A stretch of DNA of 64,000 bases from Sva-07 sp963743825. GTDB lineage: Bacteria; Actinomycetota; Acidimicrobiia; Acidimicrobiales; Ilumatobacteraceae. This document shows, piece by piece, positions 58,113 through 64,000 of the stretch. The stretch covers positions 1 to 64,000 of the forward strand of contig CAVURC010000003.1 in assembly GCA_963743825.1 (NCBI GenBank), given 5' to 3'. A model generated the notes under the pieces. The model ran no database searches, was not told the origin of the DNA, and worked only from the letters and a program-made list of their open reading frames with translations. Each line of letters begins with the position of its first letter. Position 1 is the stretch's first letter. The translations under genes were made by a program, and so were the position numbers.

Positions 58113-58658
58113 ATGACAACGACGACCACACCACGACCCGACAAGGTCGCGATCGTCGAGGAGATCACCGCCAAGCTCAACGAGAGCGTGGCGGTGTTCG
58201 TGTCCGAGTACCGCGGGATGAAGGTCAGCCAGATGGCCAACCTTCGCGCCCCGCTTCGGGCCGCCGGAGCCGAGCACAAGGTGTACAAGAACACCCTGGC
58301 ACGTCTGGCTGCCACGGACGCGGGCTACGAGAGCCTCAACGAGTATCTGCTCGGCCCGACCGCCCTCACGTTCGTCACCGGTGATTCGGTGGCGGCCGCC
58401 AAGGCGTTGCTCGATCAGTCCAAGGTGAATCCACTGCTCGTCATCAAGGGCGGAGTCCTCGGCGACGCGCCGATGACCGCCGATGACGTCAAGGCGCTCG
58501 CGAGTCTGCCGTCGCGCGAAGTACTGCTGGCCCAATTGGCCGGCGCGTTCCAGGCGCCCCTGGTCAAGACCGCTGGTCTGCTCCAGGCGCTCCCGCGCAA
58601 CTTCGCGTACGGACTGTCCGCACTCATCGATCAGAAGGCAGCCGCCGAGGCCGCCTGA
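58113..58658 (+). CDS. rplJ: 50S ribosomal protein L10
   Basis: A 181-residue L10. The N-terminal RNA-binding domain has KVAIVEEITAKLNESVAVFV, YRGMKVSQMANLRAPLR and KVYKNTLARLAA; the C-terminal helix that binds L7/L12 dimers is represented by PRNFAYGLSALIDQKAAAEA. The ATG at 58113 is set by the AAGGAGG sequence 9 bases before it. Confidence 0.95.
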   Translation: MTTTTTPRPDKVAIVEEITAKLNESVAVFVSEYRGMKVSQMANLRAPLRAAGAEHKVYKNTLARLAATDAGYESLNEYLLGPTALTFVTGDSVAAAKALLDQSKVNPLLVIKGGVLGDAPMTADDVKALASLPSREVLLAQLAGAFQAPLVKTAGLLQALPRNFAYGLSALIDQKAAAEAA

Positions 58659-58700
58659 TCACGAACAACCATCAACATCTGAAACAAGGAGAACGCCGAC

Positions 58701-59084
58701 ATGGCAACCAAGGAAGAAGTACTCGACGCGATCAGCAACATGACCGTCATCGAGCTCAAGGAACTGCTCGACGCATTCGAAGAGAAGTTCGAAGTGACCG
58801 CCGCCGCCCCGGTGGCTGTTGCTGCAGCGGCTCCGGCCGGCGGTGGCGGCGAAGCCGCTGCTGAAGAAGAGAAGGACGAGTTCGACGTCGTCCTCGAGAG
58901 CGCCGGTGCGCAGAAGATCCAGGTCGTGAAGGTCGTCAAGGACCTCCTCGGCGTGGGCCTGAAGGACGCCAAGGATCTCGTCGATGCGGCCCCGAAGGCG
59001 CTCATGGAGAAGGCCAGCAAGGCCGACGCCGATGCCGCCAAGGCCAAGCTCGAAGAAGTGGGCGCGACGGTCAAGCTCGCCTGA
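58701..59084 (+). CDS. rplL: 50S ribosomal protein L7/L12
   Basis: A 127-residue L7/L12 with the N-terminal dimerisation domain (MTVIELKELLDAFEEKFEV), an Ala/Gly/Pro-rich hinge (VAVAAAAPAGGGGEAA) and the factor-binding C-terminal domain (KIQVVKVVKDLLGVGLKDAK). It recruits translation factors to the ribosome. A strong terminator follows at 59239. Confidence 0.96.
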   Translation: MATKEEVLDAISNMTVIELKELLDAFEEKFEVTAAAPVAVAAAAPAGGGGEAAAEEEKDEFDVVLESAGAQKIQVVKVVKDLLGVGLKDAKDLVDAAPKALMEKASKADADAAKAKLEEVGATVKLA

Positions 59085-59103
59085 TCGCTTGCTGCGTTCC
59101 CGG

Positions 59104-59183
59104 CGAGCGGGTCCTGTCACCGGCACGATCTCGGGGCTGCGGCCTTCGGCCGTTCCCCGAAATCGCCCCGGCGCCACCCGCTC
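59104..59183. repeat. 80-base palindromic repeat, left copy (inverted)
   Basis: GAGCGGGTCCTGTCACCGGC through to CGGCGCCACCCGCTC; its reverse complement is roughly 80-85% identical by eye to the copy at 59331-59410. Each copy is itself palindromic (GAGCGGGT/ACCCGCTC ends; a CGGCC-TTC-GGCCG stem in the centre). The two copies stand inverted on either side of the terminator after rplL. Confidence 0.7.
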
Positions 59184-59238
59184 GCCTACGCAGGCACAGC
59201 AACAAACGAAGCTTGCCCCTCGCTTGGGGTGAGCAGAT

Positions 59239-59272
59239 GAAGAAGCCCGGGGGCATTCCCCCGGGCTTCTTC
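59239..59272 (+). terminator. 15-bp stem hairpin after rplL
   Basis: GAAGAAGCCCGGGGG, loop CATT, CCCCCGGGCTTCTTC: a perfect 15-base stem with a four-base loop. The downstream side reads AATATG, with only a weak T content, but the stem is very strong. It separates rplJL from rpoBC, whose own promoter lies at 59478. Partial readthrough is possible. Confidence 0.85.
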
Positions 59273-59330
59273 AATATGCCCCCTCCCCCCAAGTGTTGAG
59301 TTGTGCTCCCGCCTGTTGCTGCCGAACAGC

Positions 59331-59410
59331 GAGGGGGTGGCGCCGGGGCACTTCCGGGACCGGCCGAAGGCCGCACGCCCGGGAGTGTGCCGGTGACAGG
59401 ACCCGTGAGC
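59331..59410. repeat. 80-base palindromic repeat, right copy
   Basis: GAGGGGGTGGCGCCGGGGCA through to ACAGGACCCGTGAGC. Inverted copy of the element at 59104-59183; the shared blocks include GGTGGCGCCGGGGC, CGGCCGAAGGCCGCA and GTGCCGGTGACAGGACCCG. Confidence 0.7.
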
Positions 59411-59437
59411 GGGACCACAGGACCCGTGAGCGGGACC
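59396..59437 (+). repeat. Perfect 21-bp tandem duplication
   Basis: ACAGGACCCGTGAGCGGGAC plus C occurs twice in direct tandem (59396-59416 and 59417-59437). The first unit overlaps the end of the right palindromic copy, so it looks like a local slippage product of that element. Confidence 0.85.
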
Positions 59438-59477
59438 AGAAGACCGTCAAGAGAAGATGTCAGTTCTCCGACGATGC

Positions 59478-59506
59478 TTGACTTTCGCGACCGACTTCTT
59501 TACGTT
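59478..59506 (+). promoter_or_regulatory. rpoBC promoter candidate
   Basis: TTGACT (59478-59483), a 17-base spacer, and TACGTT (59501-59506) make a good sigma-70-type promoter about 205 bases before rpoB. From there to 59710 no gene is seen; the stretch would be a long rpoB leader. Together with the terminator at 59239 it gives rpoBC transcription partly independent of the ribosomal genes. Confidence 0.6.
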
Positions 59507-59710
59507 GTCCCGCAATTCAGCGGTTACCCCGTCCCGTCCTCGGCGATTTCCATGCCGAAGCCGGTTGACGTTGTGCGTCCCCTCTGGATAGCATCGAACG
59601 TTGCCGTGCGTTTGTTGTGCCCCTACCGTCCCTTCGGTCTGGTCATGCGCGCCCGGTATCACGTCGCAGCATTCTGTGACGTCCATCCTCGATTCCCTGG
59701 AGAGTGATCC

Positions 59711-62700
59711 GTGGCGACTCGTCCCGTGTCCCGTGAACGCTATTCGTTCGGCAACCTCAAGGAGCCGCTCGAACTCCCTGACCTGATCGCGATCCAGCGG
59801 GAGAGTTTCGAATGGTTCCTCAACGAGGGCTTGGCGAACACCTTCCGTGACATCAGCCCGATCAAGGACTTCTCCGAGTCGCTCCAGCTCGAGCTGGAGT
59901 TCGATCCGTTCGACGAAGACCTGCGCCCGCCGCCGAAGTTCACGGTGGAGGAGTGCAAGGAGAAGGACATGACCTACAGCGCGCCCGTGTTCGTGCGCGC
60001 CCGGTTCATGAACCGCAACACCGGTGAGATCAAGGAACAGACCGTCTTCATGGGCGACTTCCCGATCATGACCGAGAAGGGCACGTTCATCGTGAACGGC
60101 ACCGAGCGCGTCGTCGTGTCGCAGCTCGTGCGCAGCCCCGGCGTCATCTTCGAGCCCGGTGAGCGCTTCCGCCTCCGCAACCTGACCAAGCACCAGCTCG
60201 TCAAGGGCACGATCCACCCGTATCGCGGTGAGTGGATGGAGTTCGACGTCGAGCACAAGCCGGGCAAGGACGTCACCGCCGGTACCCGCGTGGCCCGTAA
60301 GCGTCGCCTCGGCATCTTCACGATGCTGCGTGCGCTCGGCTACGACGAGGAGAACGCCCCCGGCTTCCTCGATCGTTTCGTCAACCACTTCGACTTCCTC
60401 GAGGGCCAGTGGGACAAGGAGCGCGACATCGCGCCGACCCAGGACGAGGCACTCGTCGAGATCTACAAGCGAGCCCGCCCGGGTGAGCCGCCGACGGTCG
60501 AGTCGGCCAAGGCCTACTTCCGCAATGCGTTCTTCGAGAGCCGTCGCTACGACCTCAGCCGCGTCGGTCGCTACAAGCTCAACCGCAAGCTCGGCAACGA
60601 AGTCGCCCAGCTCGGCGCCCTGTTCGGCCTCGATGGTGCGGTCAACTCCGAGGGCGAGCCGTTGCTCGACTACCCCGACGAGAACCAGAACGTGCTCAGC
60701 CGCTGCGAAGTGCTCGCGTCGATCACCTACATGCTGCATCTCGTCAAGCAGGAGCCCGGCTACCGCCTCGACGACCAGGACCACTTCGCCAACCGTCGCA
60801 TCCGGTCGGTCGGCGAGCTGATCCAGAACCAGGTTCGCATCGGTCTGAGCCGTATGGAGCGCGTCGTGCGTGAGCGCATGACCACCCAGGACGTCGAGGC
60901 GATCACGCCGCAGACGCTCATCAACATCCGCCCGGTCGTCGCGGCGATCAAGGAGTTCTTCGGAACGTCCCAGCTGTCGCAGTTCATGGACCAGGTGAAC
61001 CCGCTGTCGGGCCTCACCCACCGTCGCCGTCTGTCGGCGCTCGGCCCGGGTGGCCTGTCACGCGAGCGTGCCGGCTTCGAGGTGCGCGACGTGCACTTCA
61101 GCCACTACGGCCGCATGTGCCCGATCGAAACCCCGGAAGGCCCGAACATCGGCCTGATCGGTGGGCTGTCGACCTACGCCCGCGTCAACGAGTTCGGCTT
61201 CATCGAGAGCCCGTACCGTGAGGTCAAGAACGGCAAGGTCACCGGCAAGATCGTCTACATGGCTGCCGACGAGGAAGAGAACTACGTCGTCGCCCAGGCG
61301 AACACGCCACTGAACGACGACGGCAGCATCCGCGACGAGCGCACGCTCGTGCGCCGCTCGCCGCAAGCTGCCAGCCTCGAGGATCTGCGCAAGATGCTCG
61401 AAGCGGAGAGCTTCTTCGGTGCCACCACCGACATCGGCTACGTGCCGCCGGAGGAAGTCGACTTCATCGACGTGTCGCCGAAGCAGATCGTGTCGGTCGC
61501 CACCGCACTGATCCCGTTCCTCGAACACGACGACGCCAACCGCGCCCTGATGGGTGCCAACATGCAGCGCCAGGCGGTTCCGCTGGTGCGCGCCGAGGCC
61601 CCGTACATCGGCACCGGCATCGAGAACCGTGCCGCCCGTGACGCTGCCGACCTGATCCAGGCGATCGACGACGGCGAGGTCACCGAGGTCACCGGCGACC
61701 TGATCGCCGTGCAGTACAAGACGGAAGGCAAGAAGGTCTACCGCCTCGCCAAGTTCCGTCGGTCGAACCAGGACACCTGCATCAACCAGCGGCCCCGCGT
61801 GGTCGAGGGCGACAAGGTGTCCAAGGGCACGATCCTGGCCGACGGTCCCTCGACCGATCACGGCGAGCTGGCGCTCGGCAAGAACCTGCTCGTGGCGTTC
61901 ATGCCGTGGGAGGGCTACAACTTCGAGGACGCGATCATCCTCTCCGAGCGCTTGGTGAAGGACGACGTCCTGACGTCGATCCACATCAAGGAGCACGAGG
62001 TCGATGCCCGTGACACCAAGCTCGGCCCGGAAGAGATCTCCCGTGACATTCCGAACCTGAGCGACGACATCCTCGCCGACCTCGACGATCGCGGCATCAT
62101 CCGCGTCGGCGCCGAAGTCGGCCCCGGTGACGTCCTCGTCGGCAAGGTCACCCCCAAGGGTGAAACCGAGCTGACCCCCGAGGAGCGCCTCCTGCGCGCC
62201 ATCTTCGGCGAGAAGGCCCGTGAGGTCCGCGACACCAGCTTGAAGGTGCCGCACGGCGAAGTCGGCAAGGTCATCGACGTCAAGGTGTTCAACCGTGACG
62301 ACGGCGACGAACTGCCGCCGGGCGTCAACCAGCTCGTGCGGGTGTACGTCGCCCAGAAGCGCAAGATCTCGGTGGGCGACAAGCTCGCAGGTCGCCACGG
62401 CAACAAGGGCGTCATCTCCCGGATCCTGCCGATCGAGGACATGCCCTACACCGCCGATGGCCAGCCCGTCGACATCATCCTCAATCCGCTCGGCGTGCCG
62501 AGCCGGATGAACGTGGGCCAGGTTCTCGAAGCCCATCTCGGCTACTGCGCCCGCTGGGGATGGACGAACCCCGACGGCACCAAGGTCGGCGACGAGCCGA
62601 TCCGCGGCACCGAGACCAAGACGCGACCGAACACCAAGCCCTCCACGTTCGTGGCGACGCCGGTGTTCGACGGTGCGAAGTGGGACGAGAAGGAGAAGTC

Positions 62701-63337
62701 GGGCGATCATCCGACCATCCAGGAGATCCTCGAGGGTCTGAACCCCGAGTCGGCCAACGGCGATCGTCTGGTCGGCACGAACGGCAAGCTCGACCTCTAC
62801 AACGGTCGCACCGGCGAGATGTACGACAACCAGATCACCTGCGGCTACATGTACATCTTGAAGTTGGCCCACCTGGTCGACGACAAGATCCACGCCCGCT
62901 CCACCGGCCCGTACTCGATGATCACCCAGCAGCCGCTCGGTGGTAAGGCCCAGTTCGGTGGCCAGCGATTCGGCGAGATGGAAGTGTGGGCCCTCGAGGC
63001 CTACGGCGCGGCGTACTGCCTGCAGGAGCTGCTCACCATCAAGTCCGACGACGTGCTCGGCCGTGTCCGTGTGTACGAGGCAATCGTGAAGGGCGACAAC
63101 ATCCCCGAACCGGGTGTGCCCGAGAGCTTCAAGGTGCTGATGAAGGAGATGCAGGCACTCTGCATCAACGTCGAAGTGCTCACCGAGGACGGCCACGAGA
63201 TCGAGATGCGTGACCTCGACGACGAGGTCTACCGCGCCGCCGAGGAACTCGGCATCGACATCTCCCGACCCGAGCGCGGCACCGACGAAGACGACGCCCG
63301 CCGCGAACGCGAAAAGCGCGAGCGCACCGCCTACTGA
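59711..63337 (+). CDS. rpoB: RNA polymerase beta subunit
   Basis: A complete 1208-residue beta subunit, starting with GTG. The rifampicin region near residues 420-450 reads SQLSQFMDQVNPLSGLTHRR then RLSALGPGGL, with Asp, His and Ser kept at the classic resistance positions (E. coli 516, 526 and 531). Catalytic-region motifs include MPWEGYNFEDAIILSERLV, KGETELTPEERLLRAIFGEKA, and KLAGRHGNKGVISRILP near residue 890. The C-terminus (GKAQFGGQRFGEMEVWALEA) is complete. No frameshift is present. Two 33-base palindromes separate it from rpoC. Confidence 0.98.
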   Translation: MATRPVSRERYSFGNLKEPLELPDLIAIQRESFEWFLNEGLANTFRDISPIKDFSESLQLELEFDPFDEDLRPPPKFTVEECKEKDMTYSAPVFVRARFMNRNTGEIKEQTVFMGDFPIMTEKGTFIVNGTERVVVSQLVRSPGVIFEPGERFRLRNLTKHQLVKGTIHPYRGEWMEFDVEHKPGKDVTAGTRVARKRRLGIFTMLRALGYDEENAPGFLDRFVNHFDFLEGQWDKERDIAPTQDEALVEIYKRARPGEPPTVESAKAYFRNAFFESRRYDLSRVGRYKLNRKLGNEVAQLGALFGLDGAVNSEGEPLLDYPDENQNVLSRCEVLASITYMLHLVKQEPGYRLDDQDHFANRRIRSVGELIQNQVRIGLSRMERVVRERMTTQDVEAITPQTLINIRPVVAAIKEFFGTSQLSQFMDQVNPLSGLTHRRRLSALGPGGLSRERAGFEVRDVHFSHYGRMCPIETPEGPNIGLIGGLSTYARVNEFGFIESPYREVKNGKVTGKIVYMAADEEENYVVAQANTPLNDDGSIRDERTLVRRSPQAASLEDLRKMLEAESFFGATTDIGYVPPEEVDFIDVSPKQIVSVATALIPFLEHDDANRALMGANMQRQAVPLVRAEAPYIGTGIENRAARDAADLIQAIDDGEVTEVTGDLIAVQYKTEGKKVYRLAKFRRSNQDTCINQRPRVVEGDKVSKGTILADGPSTDHGELALGKNLLVAFMPWEGYNFEDAIILSERLVKDDVLTSIHIKEHEVDARDTKLGPEEISRDIPNLSDDILADLDDRGIIRVGAEVGPGDVLVGKVTPKGETELTPEERLLRAIFGEKAREVRDTSLKVPHGEVGKVIDVKVFNRDDGDELPPGVNQLVRVYVAQKRKISVGDKLAGRHGNKGVISRILPIEDMPYTADGQPVDIILNPLGVPSRMNVGQVLEAHLGYCARWGWTNPDGTKVGDEPIRGTETKTRPNTKPSTFVATPVFDGAKWDEKEKSGDHPTIQEILEGLNPESANGDRLVGTNGKLDLYNGRTGEMYDNQITCGYMYILKLAHLVDDKIHARSTGPYSMITQQPLGGKAQFGGQRFGEMEVWALEAYGAAYCLQELLTIKSDDVLGRVRVYEAIVKGDNIPEPGVPESFKVLMKEMQALCINVEVLTEDGHEIEMRDLDDEVYRAAEELGIDISRPERGTDEDDARREREKRERTAY

Positions 63338-63338
63338 T

Positions 63339-63371
63339 CGTTACAACAGGGGTCAGACCCAGGATGTAACG
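63339..63371. repeat. 33-bp palindrome, GTTACA arms, GGGGTCAGACCC core
   Basis: CGTTACA and TGTAACG arms enclose AGGGGTCAGACCCAG. It lies two bases after the rpoB stop. It shares the core, in inverted orientation, with the partner at 63403 and with the elements at 22097 and 23563, but has different arms from the last two. Confidence 0.75.
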
Positions 63372-63402
63372 AACATCTGAGGACAGGACTCGACAGCAAG
63401 AG

Positions 63403-63435
63403 CGTTACATCTGGGGTCTGACCCCTGATGTAACG
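63403..63435. repeat. 33-bp palindrome, GTTACATC arms, GGGGTCTGACCCC core
   Basis: CGTTACATC and GATGTAACG arms enclose TGGGGTCTGACCCCT. With the copy at 63339 it forms an inverted pair, 31 bases apart, in the rpoB-rpoC gap. The pair could alter rpoC transcript levels if it folds in the mRNA. Confidence 0.75.
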
Positions 63436-63479
63436 CAACCACCGAAGACGAAGACCGACGCGAAGAGAGAAGCCCGAAA

Positions 63480-64000
63480 ATGCTCGACGTCAACATGTTC
63501 GACCAACTGAAGATCCGTCTGGCCACGGCGGATCAGATCCGCACCTGGTCGCACGGTGAGGTGAAGAAGCCCGAGACGATCAACTACCGCACGCTGCGTC
63601 CCGAGAAGGACGGCCTGTTCTGCGAGAAGATCTTCGGGCCGACCCGTGACTGGGAGTGCTACTGCGGCAAGTACAAGCGCGTCCGCTTCAAGGGCATCAT
63701 CTGCGAGCGCTGTGGCGTCGAAGTCACTCGCTCGAAGGTCCGCCGCGACCGCATGGGCCACATCGAACTCGCCGCCCCGGCCGTGCACATCTGGTACCTG
63801 CGCGGCACGCGGTCATGGCTCGCCTACCTCCTCGCCGGCATCGAGCCGAAGGAAGAGCTCAAGGCCAAGATGCTCGAGAAGGTCATCTACTTCGCTGCCC
63901 ACCTCGTGAGCTGGGTCGACGAAGAGGGCCGCCACGAGAACCTGGGCAACCTCGAAGCCGAGTACCTCGAAGAGCGTGACGCGATCATGAAGGAGATGGA
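63480..64000 (+). CDS. rpoC: RNA polymerase beta' subunit (3' partial)
   Basis: The ATG at 63480 opens a frame with no stop to the right edge (173 complete codons). It is the N-terminus of beta': MLDVNMFDQLKIRLATADQI, the zinc-ribbon cysteines in WECYCGKYKR and IICERCGVEVT, and HIELAAPAVHIWYLRGTRSW then KVIYFAAHLVSW. The rest lies beyond the window. RBS-like GAGAGAAG precedes the start. Confidence 0.97.
   Translation, partial: MLDVNMFDQLKIRLATADQIRTWSHGEVKKPETINYRTLRPEKDGLFCEKIFGPTRDWECYCGKYKRVRFKGIICERCGVEVTRSKVRRDRMGHIELAAPAVHIWYLRGTRSWLAYLLAGIEPKEELKAKMLEKVIYFAAHLVSWVDEEGRHENLGNLEAEYLEERDAIMKEM

Noticed and set aside
59303..59707. A 134-codon frame between rplL and rpoB
   Set aside because: It crosses a palindromic repeat, a tandem duplication and the rpoB promoter; the translated sequence has no protein-like character.
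60970..61060. Rifampicin-resistance substitutions in rpoB
   Set aside because: The key positions (E. coli 516, 526 and 531) carry the normal Asp, His and Ser.
61058..63196. A 712-codon open frame antisense to rpoB
   Set aside because: It mirrors rpoB codon structure in high-GC DNA; the predicted protein is low-complexity and has no family features.

Overview
This is a chromosomal window from a high-GC actinobacterium. The gene set (DUF222/HNH nuclease, actinobacterial-type EF-Tu and NusG, F/H/T/R aquaporin, many GTG starts, apparently leaderless genes) and the style of the proteins suggest class Acidimicrobiia, perhaps an Ilumatobacter relative. That placement is an inference from gene content, not a measured phylogeny. 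There is no rRNA operon, CRISPR array, prophage or insertion sequence in the window.

Layout. 1-6754: membrane and kinase-fold proteins (kinase/UPF0104 fusion, DUF2252, DUF4239-like, a PrsW-type protease). 6757-12571 (minus): an APH(6)-like kinase, an acyl-CoA ligase, RidA, ThpR, an acyl-ACP desaturase and threonine ammonia-lyase. 12606-15274 (minus): a compact overlapping trio of retropepsin-like protease, AspA/AstE-like deacylase and RimK ligase with an RCK_C tail. 15488-20221: MscS, a clavaminate-synthase-like oxygenase divergent from an RpiR regulator, and the two agmatine-to-putrescine genes aguB and aguA. 20396-28227: an S4 protein, two MFS carriers, an unknown toroid-like protein, fhs, a lipoprotein and uridine phosphorylase. 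28370-33882: an ArsR-methyltransferase fusion, metH and an aquaporin. 33959-45912: nuoABCDHIJKLMN followed by a MidA/NDUFAF7 methyltransferase. 45942-52605: HNH nuclease, DedA, acs, an unknown anchored protein and YajQ. 52716-64000: tRNA-Tyr, a GNAT gene, tRNA-Thr, tRNA-Met, tuf, rpmG, tRNA-Trp, secE, nusG, rplKAJL, rpoB and the start of rpoC, an arrangement like the E. coli tufB-nusG-rpoBC region.

The most interesting signals are these. The nuo cluster has no nuoE, nuoF or nuoG and ends with a homologue of the mitochondrial complex I assembly methyltransferase, while its NuoD keeps the arginine that enzyme modifies in mammals. The tuf gene has T-ending, lower-GC codon use unlike every neighbour, although its protein is ordinary and actinobacterial. 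Several families of long palindromic repeats sit between genes, one with a constant GGGGTCTGACCC-type core and exchangeable self-complementary arms. Four consecutive tri-loop hairpins lie between rplK and rplA. The RimK/deacylase/retropepsin trio and the oxygenase-RpiR-agmatine neighbourhood look like functional systems with unknown substrates.

Caution: about 14 genes, including essential or highly conserved ones (metH, fhs, nuoL, nuoM, nuoN), contain one or more single-base frameshifts. This pattern looks like indel errors in the assembly rather than gene decay. Those genes are annotated here as full-length loci with the frame changes noted.
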